DNA of 64,000 bases, taken from Pseudomonas sp. WS 5079. GTDB taxonomy: Bacteria > Pseudomonadota > Gammaproteobacteria > Pseudomonadales > Pseudomonadaceae. This document shows positions 51,686 to 61,479 of the stretch, in pieces (position 1 is the stretch's first letter; each line of letters starts with the position of its first letter). The notes beneath the pieces were generated by a model. The model was not told the DNA's origin, searched no databases, and was given only the letters and a program-made list of their open reading frames with translations. The stretch covers positions 124,001 through 188,000 of the forward strand of contig NZ_JAAQWN010000008.1 of assembly GCF_012985465.1 (NCBI RefSeq). The letters are read 5' to 3'. The position numbers were made by a program, and so were the translations under genes.

Positions 51686-54148
51686 TCAGCGGAACGTGCC
51701 GGGCGCCCTGAACAACAGAGGCTGCGGGCGCGCAGGTCGACACTGCAAACTATCGAAGGTAAACAATTGCGGGCGTTCAATCAGGTAGCCCTGAGCGTAG
51801 TCCACGCCGATCTCGAGCAATGCCTGCTCGATGTGCGGCGTTTCGACAAACTCGGCAATAGTGCGCTTACCCATGACATGGCCGATGTGGTTGATCACTT
51901 CGACCATGGCGCGGTTAATCGGGTCGTCCAGCATATCCTTTACGAAACTTCCATCGATCTTCAGGAAGTCTACAGGTAAATGTTTGAGGTAGGCGAATGA
52001 GGACATCCCCGCACAAAAGTCATCCAGGGAGAAGCAACAACCCAAGGCCTTGAGCTCATTGATAAAACGAATCGCGCTGCCCAGGTTGGAAATTGCACTG
52101 GTTTCAGTGATTTCAAAACAGATCATCCCCGGCGGAATGCCGTAGGCGCTGAACTTCTCCCGCAAAAAGCGCAGGAAGTCGTCATCGCCGATGGTAATGC
52201 CCGACAGGTTGATCGCACACATCGCCATGGGCCTGCCCGGTCGCTCGACCATGCAGCGGGCAATCAGCTTGAACACGTTCTCCACCACCCAGCGGTCCAG
52301 GGAGGTCATCAACCCATAACGCTCGGCGGCCGGGATAAAGCTGTCGGGCAAGATCATCCGCCCGGCCTCATCGTGCAGGCGCAGCAGAATCTCGATATGC
52401 CCGTTGCCCGCCTCGGTGTGGCCCAAGGGGGCGATTTCCTGGGCATACAGGCAAAAACGGTCCTCTTCCAGGGCCATGTGCAAGCGCTGGATCCAGGCCA
52501 TTTCGCCAAAACGCAGGGACAATTCGGTGTCATCGGCGTGATAGACCTGCACCCGGTTGCGTCCCTTCTCCTTGGCCATGTAGCAGGCCATATCGGCAGC
52601 ACGCAACGAAGTTTCCAGGGTGGTCGGGGTGTGGGTGATATGCACCAGGCCGATACTGACCGTGGTGACAAACGGTCGGCCTTTCCAGACGAAGTGCAGG
52701 TTTTGCACGGTATGACGCAGGCTCTCGGCGATTTTCTCGGCCACCGGCGCCGGGCAGTTCTCCAGCAGAATGCCAAACTCATCGCCGCCCAGGCGGGCCA
52801 GGGTATCGCCTTCGCGCAGGTCCGATTGCAGCAGGGCGCAGATATGCCGCAGCAATTCATCGCCTGCCGCATGGCCACAGGTGTCGTTGACCAGTTTGAA
52901 CTGGTCCAGGTCGAGGAACATCAAGGCATGCCGCGCCGACTGCTGGCGCCCGATGCCGTGTAGCACCTGCTCCAGGCGATACTCAAATTCGCGCCGGTTG
53001 GCCAGCCCGGTCAATGCATCATGGGTCGCCTGCCAGGACAGGTTGGCGATGTATTGGCGCTCCTGGGTCATGTCGTGCAACACCAGCACCGCCCCGCTGA
53101 CCTTGCCAGCACTGCGGATCGGTGCGCCCACCAGGGTCACGGACACGGTACTGCCATCCAGGCGCTGGATCAGCTTGGAGTGCTCGCTGCCGCCACTGAG
53201 TTGGCCGTCAAGAATGTGATCGATCAGGGTAAACCCATCGGCCTGGGCGTGTTCATCCAGCAGATTGAACAGCGCGGCCAACGGCAAGCCCTGGGCCTGG
53301 GCCGCGTTCCAGTGGGTCAGGGATTCCGCCGCCGGGTTCATATAGGCGATCGCCCCGTCGACATCGGTGGTGATCACCCCATCGCCAATGGACTCCAGGG
53401 TGATCTGCGCCCGCTCCCTCTCCAGTTGCAAGGCATCGGCAAACGCGTGCCGCTGGGCCAAGAGCTTGCGGGTGCGCAGCAACGCCAGGGCGATCAGGCC
53501 GAGGGCGGTGGCCAGGTTGGTGGTCACCAGCAGGCGCAGAATCATCCTGGAGCCTTCGCCCAGGGCATCGCTGAAGGCCTTGGCCGCCGGTGTCACGCCA
53601 TCGTTGATGGCGATAATCCGCTCTTTCCAGGCATGGATGTCGGCGCTGCTGACCCGATTGGCAATGATCCCCCTGTGCATCTCCTGCGCCAGGTCATCGA
53701 GTTGCACCAGGTAGCCATCACCGATGGTCCACAGCTCGATGGCTTTTTCCAGGTAGCTGAAATGGCGAAAGTTGAGATAGAGCCAGATCAGGCTCGACAC
53801 ATCATCTGGATGGTTACCGCCCTTGAGAATCCCCAGGCGCGCCGCCGCGAGGTCAGGGCTGGGGCGATCAAGGGCAACCCGCAACTCGTGCCCGCCCTGG
53901 GGCACCGCAATCGCATTCTGGTATTTGAGAAAGGTCGCCTGGTCGCGGTTGTCGGCGTATAGCGTCAGATAGTAGATGGCGTCTTTCTGGCCCTTGGACC
54001 ACAGGCTCTCGCCCGCCACATAGCCGCGCACGGCCGACAGCATGTAGAGGCTGACGCAGCCCAGCAGTGCCTGAAACAGGACGACGGCAATAAAGGGCCA
54101 GACAATGCCCAGCAACCTTGGTGTTCCGAGAGTTCGCTTCTGCTTCAT
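51686..54148 (-). CDS. membrane GGDEF-EAL protein with PAS domain
   Basis: An 820-residue c-di-GMP enzyme. It has a membrane helix at ~11-32, a periplasmic helical sensor (~35-205), a second helix (~207-228), and a PAS domain (ITLESIGDGVITTDVDGAIA). The GGDEF domain has the motif ARLGGDEFGILL, and an I-site REGD five residues before it. The EAL domain has EIL in place of EAL (HIEILLRLHDEAG), CFEITETSAI, and LDDFCAGMSSF with Cys where Gly is usual, then FLKIDGSFV. Most catalytic acids are present, so phosphodiesterase activity is plausible; the cyclase half could be active or regulatory. Confidence 0.92.
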   Translation of the reverse strand: MKQKRTLGTPRLLGIVWPFIAVVLFQALLGCVSLYMLSAVRGYVAGESLWSKGQKDAIYYLTLYADNRDQATFLKYQNAIAVPQGGHELRVALDRPSPDLAAARLGILKGGNHPDDVSSLIWLYLNFRHFSYLEKAIELWTIGDGYLVQLDDLAQEMHRGIIANRVSSADIHAWKERIIAINDGVTPAAKAFSDALGEGSRMILRLLVTTNLATALGLIALALLRTRKLLAQRHAFADALQLERERAQITLESIGDGVITTDVDGAIAYMNPAAESLTHWNAAQAQGLPLAALFNLLDEHAQADGFTLIDHILDGQLSGGSEHSKLIQRLDGSTVSVTLVGAPIRSAGKVSGAVLVLHDMTQERQYIANLSWQATHDALTGLANRREFEYRLEQVLHGIGRQQSARHALMFLDLDQFKLVNDTCGHAAGDELLRHICALLQSDLREGDTLARLGGDEFGILLENCPAPVAEKIAESLRHTVQNLHFVWKGRPFVTTVSIGLVHITHTPTTLETSLRAADMACYMAKEKGRNRVQVYHADDTELSLRFGEMAWIQRLHMALEEDRFCLYAQEIAPLGHTEAGNGHIEILLRLHDEAGRMILPDSFIPAAERYGLMTSLDRWVVENVFKLIARCMVERPGRPMAMCAINLSGITIGDDDFLRFLREKFSAYGIPPGMICFEITETSAISNLGSAIRFINELKALGCCFSLDDFCAGMSSFAYLKHLPVDFLKIDGSFVKDMLDDPINRAMVEVINHIGHVMGKRTIAEFVETPHIEQALLEIGVDYAQGYLIERPQLFTFDSLQCRPARPQPLLFRAPGTFR

Positions 54149-54243
54149 GAGGTCCCTTGCATCAGCACAGGCGAGTAAAAACTGCTCCTGACAGCACAGC
54201 CGAGGCCAAACGCGATCCCTCCAGGATCGGATACGGGATCGAT

Positions 54244-56049
54244 TCAGCGAACTTGTTGCAAGTGTCCATAAAGCTTGGCGTACAAACCGCCATCGGCTAT
54301 CAGTTGCTGGTGGTCGCCATCTTCGGCAATGTGTCCACCGTCAAACACCAATACCCTATCAGCCTGCTTCACCGCCGACAAACGGTGAGCAATGATCAGT
54401 GTAGTACGCCCACTGAGAAACCGCGCCAGCGCCTGGTGCAGGTTGTATTCGGTGGCCGCATCCAGGGCCGAGGTGGCTTCGTCGAGGATCACCACCTTTG
54501 GCTCGGCCAGTACCATTCGGGCAATCGCCAGGCGTTGGCGCTGGCCACCGGACAAGCGCACGCCAGAGCGCCCGACAATACTGTCCAGGCCCTGGGGCAA
54601 CCCTTTGACCGTAGCCTCCAGCTGGGCGATTTCTAGGGCCTGCCAACAGGCCTGGTCGCTGCGTTCGCGGCCCATGGTCAGGTTGGCGCGCACGGTATCG
54701 TTGAACAGTGCCGGGTGCTGCAGCACCACCGCGACATGCTCGCGGATGGTTTCCAGGCCAATAGCCTGCTGGGTCGCGCCGCCGAAGCGGATCGTGCCTG
54801 CCTGCGGGGTGTAGAGCCCCAACAGCAGTTGCACCAGGGTGCTTTTACCGCCGCCACTGGCGCCGACAATCGCCACCTTCTCGCCGGGAGCGATGGCCAG
54901 GTTCAGTTGGTTGAGCACCAGGTCTTCGCCGTAGCCAAAGTCCAGGCCCCGCACCTCGATACCCACGGTTTCGTGCCCGGTAAACGGATCCTCGCCCCCG
55001 GCATATTGCGGCTCGTCGGCGCGGGCCAGCAGTTCGTTGATGCGCGTCAGCGCGCCACCGGCAGCGTAGTAGGCGTATTGCAGGTTCAGCAGTTGCTCCA
55101 CCGGGCCGATCATGAACCACAGGTAGCTGAACACCGCGAGCATCTGGCCGATGGACAGGTCGGAAAACAGCACGGTGAGCATTGCCGCCGCGCGAAAGAT
55201 GTCGATACCAAACTGGAACAGCAGGCCACTGGCGCGGCTGGAGGCGTCGCTTTTCCATTGGGAGTTGATGGCAAAGTCGCGCACTTCCTGGGCACGCTGC
55301 CCCAGGCGCCCGAGGAAAAAGCCCTGGCGATTGCCGGCGCGCACTTCCTGGATCGCATCCAGGGTTTCCGTCAGCGCCTGGGTAAACCGCGAGGTGCTGT
55401 CGTTTTCCAGCTTCTTCAGGTGCTTGACCCGCTTGCCCAACTGCACCGTGGCATAGATCACCAACGGGTTGAACAGCAGGATCAACAGCGCCAGCTTCCA
55501 GTGCATCCACATCAGGATCCCGGAGGTGCCGACCAGGGTCAACGTGGCCACCAGGAACCGGCTCAAGGTTTCACCGACAAACTTGTCCACCGTGTCCAGG
55601 TCGGTGACCAGGTGCGTGGTCACGGTGCCGCCGCCCAGGCTTTCGTATTCGCTCAGGGAGATACGCTTGAGCCGTTCGATCAACCGCACACGGATGCGAT
55701 AGACAATGTCCTTGGCCAGCCCGGCAAACAGGCGCGCCTGGACCACGTTGAACACCAGCGCCGCGCAACGCAGCACCAGGGTGATCAGCAGCATCAGGCC
55801 GATATAGCCGGCGGCCTGCTGCCAGGCTGCTGGCAACGCATGGTTCATCACTTTCAACGCGCCATCGCCATTGCCCAGCAGCACCTCGTCCACCAGCAGA
55901 GGCAGGAGCAAGGGAATCGGCACGCTGCACAGGGTCGCCAGAACGGCGACACCATTGGCGATCCACAGGGCTTTTTTATGGCGCAGGGCCAGGCGGCGGA
56001 TTTCTGCCCAGGTCAGCCGATCAACCCGTGGCGTTGGCTGATCATGCAC
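54244..56049 (-). CDS. ABC transporter, fused permease and ATPase (exporter type)
   Basis: A 601-residue half-transporter. The membrane domain has six helices (about residues 30-320) of the type I exporter family; the nucleotide-binding domain shows Walker A VGASGGGKSTLVQLL near 395, the signature VRLSGGQRQRLAIAR near 500, Walker B KVVILDEATSALD and the His switch ALIIAHRL-like stretch (TTLIIAHRLSAV). It should act as a homodimer exporting a lipid, peptide or drug; the substrate is unknown. Its start overlaps the end of the DsbA-family gene by 8 bases, forming an operon with that gene and trhO. Confidence 0.92.
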   Translation of the reverse strand: MHDQPTPRVDRLTWAEIRRLALRHKKALWIANGVAVLATLCSVPIPLLLPLLVDEVLLGNGDGALKVMNHALPAAWQQAAGYIGLMLLITLVLRCAALVFNVVQARLFAGLAKDIVYRIRVRLIERLKRISLSEYESLGGGTVTTHLVTDLDTVDKFVGETLSRFLVATLTLVGTSGILMWMHWKLALLILLFNPLVIYATVQLGKRVKHLKKLENDSTSRFTQALTETLDAIQEVRAGNRQGFFLGRLGQRAQEVRDFAINSQWKSDASSRASGLLFQFGIDIFRAAAMLTVLFSDLSIGQMLAVFSYLWFMIGPVEQLLNLQYAYYAAGGALTRINELLARADEPQYAGGEDPFTGHETVGIEVRGLDFGYGEDLVLNQLNLAIAPGEKVAIVGASGGGKSTLVQLLLGLYTPQAGTIRFGGATQQAIGLETIREHVAVVLQHPALFNDTVRANLTMGRERSDQACWQALEIAQLEATVKGLPQGLDSIVGRSGVRLSGGQRQRLAIARMVLAEPKVVILDEATSALDAATEYNLHQALARFLSGRTTLIIAHRLSAVKQADRVLVFDGGHIAEDGDHQQLIADGGLYAKLYGHLQQVR

Positions 56050-56677
56050 AGGCAGCTCGCTCCAGCCAGCGACCGAGCAAAGGTGCGAGCTCGGACAGCG
56101 GCTGGTAGCCGTTGGTCAACAAGGCCAACTGGCCATTGCGCTCGGCCAGCAAGGTGGGGAAGCCGGCAATGCCCAGATCCTGCACCCAGGTAAAATCGGC
56201 GGCCGTGGCTGCATGCTGCTCGGCACGGTCAAAGGCCTCGGCAAACTCGATACGCGGCACCCCGGCGGTCTCGGCCAGTTCCACCAGCACACTGGCGCGG
56301 GTCACATCGCGGCCCTCGACATAAAACGCCTGCTGGATCAGCCCGAGCAAGGTCCAGGCGCAATCCGGCGCCAGGCCGCGCGCGGTGACCAGGGCCCGGC
56401 AGGCCGGCTCCGTGTCATACACAAAGCCATCAGGCAAGGCGCCCTCCAGGCGGAACGGCTGGCCAGTGGCTTCAGTCACCGCCTGCCAGTGCTCCAGGAT
56501 ATAGCGCCGGGTGGCCGGCTCCAGCGCCGCGCCACTGCCGGTGCGCAAGCCGCCCACCACCAGGTGCAACTCCACGCCCGCTGCCTGGGCCTGCTCAACC
56601 AGGGCCTTGGCCACCGGGGCAAAACCCCAGCACCAGGAACACATCGGGTCCATCACATAGAGCAGGCGCGCAGACAT
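56042..56677 (-). CDS. DsbA family protein (FrnE-like, CSWC motif)
   Basis: A 211-residue thioredoxin-fold protein without a signal peptide, so cytoplasmic. The active-site-like motif is CSWC (Cys13 and Cys16) in YVMDPMCSWCWGF, the sequence of the FrnE/2-hydroxychromene isomerase-like branch. The cis-Pro loop is GIAGFPTLLAE near residue 172. Such proteins are thought to handle thiol-disulphide exchange or glutathione-linked reactions; the partner is unknown. It is 3 bases after trhO and overlaps the ABC transporter gene by 8 bases. Confidence 0.87.
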   Translation of the reverse strand: MSARLLYVMDPMCSWCWGFAPVAKALVEQAQAAGVELHLVVGGLRTGSGAALEPATRRYILEHWQAVTEATGQPFRLEGALPDGFVYDTEPACRALVTARGLAPDCAWTLLGLIQQAFYVEGRDVTRASVLVELAETAGVPRIEFAEAFDRAEQHAATAADFTWVQDLGIAGFPTLLAERNGQLALLTNGYQPLSELAPLLGRWLERAACA

Positions 56678-56680
56678 GGT

Positions 56681-57622
56681 TCAAGCCTCGGTGGATGATT
56701 GCTTGTAGTTGTAACCAATCGGGTGCGGCATGTTGCGGGCCTTGGCCAGCTCGATCTGCTTCTGACGGTCGATCGCACTGCGACGGGTCTTCTCGGACAG
56801 CTTATCCCAGCAGTGCGGGCAACTGATGCCGGCCACGTAATGCTCGGATGCGCGGTCCTCTACGCTAACCGGAGTACGGCAGGCATGACATTGATCGTAG
56901 TCACCTTCGCTCAAGTCGTGGCGCACGGTCACGCGGTTATCGAAAACAAAGCAGTCGCCCTGCCACTTGGTCTCTTCCTGGGGCACTTCCTCGAGGTATT
57001 TGAGGATGCCGCCCTTGAGGTGATACACCTCATCGAAGCCCTCGCTGAGCATATAGCTCGAGGCTTTTTCACAACGAATGCCGCCGGTGCAGAACATGGC
57101 GACTTTCTTGTGCCGGGCCGGGTCGAAGTTGGCTTTGATGTAGTCGGGAAATTCGCGAAAACTCGTAGTCTTCGGGTCGATTGCGCCTTCAAAGGTGCCG
57201 ATCGACACTTCATAGTCGTTACGGGTATCGATCAACAGCACTTCTGGATCGCTGATTAACGCGTTCCAGTCTTGTGGATCAACGTAGGTCCCGACTTTCT
57301 TGTTCGGGTCGACGCCTTCGACGCCCAGGGTCACGATCTCTTTTTTCAGCTTGACCTTGGTGCGGTAGAACGGCTGCTCGTCGCAGTACGACTCTTTGTG
57401 ATCGATATCGACCATGCGTGGGTCGTTCTTCAGCCAGGCCATCAGGCCATCAATGCCTTCGCGGCTGCCGGAAACGGTACCGTTGATGCCTTCTTCGGCG
57501 ATCAGCAAGGTGCCCTTGATGCCGTTGTCGACCATGGCCTGCAACAGCGGCTCGCGCAGGGCCACGTAATCTTCGAGGGTGACGAACTTATACAGTGCCG
57601 CCACGACGATGGGTTGTGTCAT
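56681..57622 (-). CDS. trhO: tRNA uridine(34) hydroxylase TrhO (rhodanese-related)
   Basis: A 313-residue enzyme that forms 5-hydroxyuridine at tRNA position 34 with oxygen. The N-terminal acylphosphatase-like domain is followed by a rhodanese domain with catalytic Cys in MFCTGGIRCEKAS near residue 178. The YxHLKGGILKYLEE block follows, then a C-terminal zinc-like part with CHACRTPVS and CPHCWDKLSE. No signal peptide is seen. It leads an apparent operon with the DsbA-family and ABC genes. A strong terminator of the upstream bolA unit separates the two operons. Confidence 0.94.
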   Translation of the reverse strand: MTQPIVVAALYKFVTLEDYVALREPLLQAMVDNGIKGTLLIAEEGINGTVSGSREGIDGLMAWLKNDPRMVDIDHKESYCDEQPFYRTKVKLKKEIVTLGVEGVDPNKKVGTYVDPQDWNALISDPEVLLIDTRNDYEVSIGTFEGAIDPKTTSFREFPDYIKANFDPARHKKVAMFCTGGIRCEKASSYMLSEGFDEVYHLKGGILKYLEEVPQEETKWQGDCFVFDNRVTVRHDLSEGDYDQCHACRTPVSVEDRASEHYVAGISCPHCWDKLSEKTRRSAIDRQKQIELAKARNMPHPIGYNYKQSSTEA

Positions 57623-57668
57623 GGGTGTTCTCTCCAGGTGGCTACCCTCGTAAAGGGTGAACCGGATG

Positions 57669-57700
57669 CAAAAAAAAACGCGCCGACTGAGCGGCGCGTT
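57669..57700 (-). terminator. Rho-independent terminator after bolA
   Basis: A 9-base GC stem AACGCGCCG (57677-57685) pairs with CGGCGCGTT (57692-57700) around the loop ACTGAG. On the minus strand it is followed by a run of nine T residues. It lies about 40 bases after the bolA stop. Confidence 0.95.
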
Positions 57701-57741
57701 GCGGATTCTAGCAAAACATAGGCCTTTGTAGCAGCCGGATA

Positions 57742-58041
57742 TCAGTGTTTGCTACCGCCAGCGCAGGTCGGCGAGGCCGGGGCTGCGTCGGTTTTTGCCC
57801 ATTCTTCAGGCGTGTAGGTGTGCAGCGCCAGCGCATGGAACTCGCTCATCAGGTCACCCAACGTGGCGTAGACCTTCTGATGGCGCTTGACCCGGTTGAG
57901 CCCCTCGAACTGCTGGCTGACCAGCACGGCCTTGAAATGCGTCTGCAATCCACGGCTGTGCATATGGCTTTCGTCCAGCACACTCAGGTGTTCCGGGCTC
58001 AGGGCGGCAAGTGCCGATTCGATACGCTGCTGCATGGTCAT
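57742..58041 (-). CDS. BolA family protein
   Basis: A 99-residue protein of the BolA family, which acts with monothiol glutaredoxins in iron-sulphur cluster handling and regulation. SVLDESHMHSRG near residue 20 and HFKAVLVSQQFEGLNRVKRHQKVYA (quoted in part: HFKAVLVSQQFEGL and RVKRHQKVYA) are the family core with the conserved His and the KRHQ(K/R) helix. The C-terminal tail TPEEWAKTDAAP ends with CAGGSKH and could offer an extra Cys ligand. It lies 3 bases after the DUF2059 gene. Confidence 0.93.
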   Translation of the reverse strand: MTMQQRIESALAALSPEHLSVLDESHMHSRGLQTHFKAVLVSQQFEGLNRVKRHQKVYATLGDLMSEFHALALHTYTPEEWAKTDAAPASPTCAGGSKH

Positions 58042-58044
58042 TGC

Positions 58045-58560
58045 TTACTTCTTCTTGGCGGGTGCGGCTTTGGGGGTCAGCTCGTTGGTCATGTCTTCCA
58101 ACAGCTTGTTCACGACAGGTACCGCGCTTTCCAGCTTGGCCTGGGTCAGTTGGGCCGATTGCTGGGTCAGTTGCGGCATTTTCTCCAAAACTTTCTTGCC
58201 CAGTGGCGACTTGTAGAAGGCAACCAGGTCTTTGAGTTCGGACTCGCTGAAGTTGCTGGTGTACAGCTTGACCATGTCCGGCTTGAGCTTGTTCCAGCCA
58301 ATGGCCTGGTCCAGGGCGGCGTTGGCCTTGGCCTGGTAGGTGTCCAGAACGGTTTGCTTGGCGGCAGGCGCCTTGGTCTGCTCGAAGCGCTGGGCGAACA
58401 TTTGTTGCACTTGCATGTACACCGGGGTGCCCAGCTTGTCTGCGTGAGCCAGGGTCAGGAAGGCTTCGGCACTGGCGTTGTGGCTGGCGGTATCGGCAAG
58501 AACCTGGCCGCTGGCACAGACCAGAGCAACCGCGGTACAGATGGCACGAAGACGAGTCAT
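58045..58560 (-). CDS. DUF2059 domain-containing exported protein
   Basis: A 171-residue protein with a cleavable signal peptide (about residues 1-22, ending GQVLA). The mature part is helical, with the DUF2059 segment YTSNFSESELKDLVAFYKSPLGKK near residue 105 (quoted in part: FSESELKDLVAFYKSPLGKK), and a Lys-rich end. The domain is common in periplasmic proteins of unknown function. It is probably co-transcribed with bolA, as in P. aeruginosa beside fumC2. Confidence 0.85.
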   Translation of the reverse strand: MTRLRAICTAVALVCASGQVLADTASHNASAEAFLTLAHADKLGTPVYMQVQQMFAQRFEQTKAPAAKQTVLDTYQAKANAALDQAIGWNKLKPDMVKLYTSNFSESELKDLVAFYKSPLGKKVLEKMPQLTQQSAQLTQAKLESAVPVVNKLLEDMTNELTPKAAPAKKK

Positions 58561-58754
58561 CGAGTTTCCTTTTCTAGCAGGCGAGGTAAGACCCCAAGGG
58601 CGACCATTCTGCGCCTAAAAAACGCCGGCACTCAACCCCACGCCTTGTAGGGCCTGGTTTTGCGAGGGTTTGCCCGATGAAATGGCTTTTATGGAACCCA
58701 AACGTGCCGCCAGGGCCTAAACTGCGCAAACCGACTACAAGGAGAGTCCCTGCG

Positions 58755-60143
<1,389 letters not shown>

Positions 60144-60152
60144 CCCCCTCTC

Positions 60153-60257
60153 CTGTAGGAGCCGGCTTGCCGGCGAAAAACGTCAACGATAACGCGGGGT
60201 GACTGATGCCCCGCGTTGCCCTTGGGTTTTTCGCCGGCAAGCCGGCTCCTACAGAGG
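60153..60257. repeat. REP doublet with inner hairpin between fumC and the EamA gene
   Basis: TGTAGGAGCCGGCTTGCCGGC and its inverse GCCGGCAAGCCGGCTCCTACA form the outer arms. Between them AACGCGGGG (60191-60199) pairs with CCCCGCGTT (60209-60217), followed by a T-rich GGGTTTTTCG. The nested structure lies between convergent genes and probably acts as a terminator for both; it overlaps the last codons of the EamA gene. Confidence 0.88.
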
Positions 60258-61211
60258 TTGTATCAACCTTGCGCGCCAGGCCTTGAGCCCGGCGATCAAG
60301 GACGGCGCCAACGCCACCGACGCCGATCCCAGCACCACCAGCACCGCACCGCCGTAACCCAGGCCATTGATCTGCTCGGCATGCACATAGTCAGGCCACA
60401 ACCAGGCCGCAATCGCCACCGCCACAAAGGTCACCAGCGGTGTGATCGCCAACGTCGCACTGACCCGCGACGCCTCCCAGTGGGCCAGGGCCTCGGCAAA
60501 TGCGCCATAGGCAATCAGCGTATTGAAGCAGCACGCCAGCAACAGCCAGCCTTGCAATGGGCTCAGTTGCAGCGCCTCCATGGGATGCACCCACGGCAAC
60601 AGGAGAAACGCGCAACACAGGTAAATCACCATCATCACCTGCAACGAATTCCACACCGTCAGCAACTGCTTCTGGCCCAGGGCGTAGAACACCCAGATGG
60701 TGGTCGCCAGCAGAATCGTCAGCACCCCGGCGGTGTAGGTGCCCAGGGACGTCAACAGCTCCGCCAGGCGCTGGTTGAAGAACAGCCCAAAGCCAATGAT
60801 CAATACCAGCAAGCCAACGCCCTGCCCCAGGCTGAAACGCTCCTTGAACAGGAACACACTGGCAATCATCAAGAAGATCGGCCCCATCTGCACCACCAGT
60901 TGCGCCGTGCCGGGGCTCAACATCTTCAGCCCGACCAGGTAGAGCACGTAGTTGCCCACCAGGCCGCACACCGCCATCGCCACCAGCCAGCCACCGCGCT
61001 TGCCCAGGACTTTCGGGCTGGGCAGGCGCTTGACCGCGGCCAGGTAGACGAACAGGCAACTGCCGGACACCATCAGGCGAAACCAGGTCACGGTGATCGG
61101 GTCCATCACCTGCAGTACCTGTTTGAGCTTGATCGGCAAAATGCCCCAGAGCAGCGCGGTCAGCAGGGTCAGGGATAAGCCGTAGACCCAGCGGCCGGAA
61201 GAGATGTGCAT
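60249..61211 (-). CDS. EamA/DMT family transporter
   Basis: A 320-residue membrane protein with ten predicted helices made of two EamA repeats, typical of the drug/metabolite transporter superfamily (RhaT/YdcZ-like exporters). The first repeat begins LSLTLLTALLWGILPIKLK; the second spans residues ~165-300. Substrate unknown; members export amino acids or other small metabolites. The ATG at 61211 is chosen because it precedes the first helix; the frame open further upstream passes through a REP doublet. The last codons overlap the REP doublet after fumC. Confidence 0.85.
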   Translation of the reverse strand: MHISSGRWVYGLSLTLLTALLWGILPIKLKQVLQVMDPITVTWFRLMVSGSCLFVYLAAVKRLPSPKVLGKRGGWLVAMAVCGLVGNYVLYLVGLKMLSPGTAQLVVQMGPIFLMIASVFLFKERFSLGQGVGLLVLIIGFGLFFNQRLAELLTSLGTYTAGVLTILLATTIWVFYALGQKQLLTVWNSLQVMMVIYLCCAFLLLPWVHPMEALQLSPLQGWLLLACCFNTLIAYGAFAEALAHWEASRVSATLAITPLVTFVAVAIAAWLWPDYVHAEQINGLGYGGAVLVVLGSASVALAPSLIAGLKAWRARLIQPL

Positions 61212-61302
61212 GAGTGCCCCAGGAGCCAGAGGTAGAGGAACCCGCATTCTAGGGGGATGTGGGTAAACCTTGGCGAAGTTTTTTATCAGGCACACCACAA
61301 AC

Positions 61303-61447
61303 CAACTGTGGGAGCGGGCTTGTCGGATCGCCGTATCGCTGCGAAGACGTCGGCCCAGTAAACATTGATGTTGACTGACCCACTGCTTTCGCGAGCAAGC
61401 CCGCTCCCACAGGGGATCTGCGCTTAACTGACTGGCATTAAGGCAAG
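61303..61447. repeat. composite REP doublet upstream of the EamA gene
   Basis: CTGTGGGAGCGGGCTTGTCGG and the inverse core GAGCAAGCCCGCTCCCACAG enclose GGCCGACGTCTTCGC-type spacer sequence (reverse strand) and run on into CTGCGCTTAACTGACTGGCATTA. It is an inverted copy of the element at 8512-8705, with about 18 extra bases in the centre (GTCAACATCAATGTTTAC when read on the minus strand). Confidence 0.85.
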
Positions 61448-61479
61448 CCCCCCACATTTGATCTGCGGTGTTTAATAGA

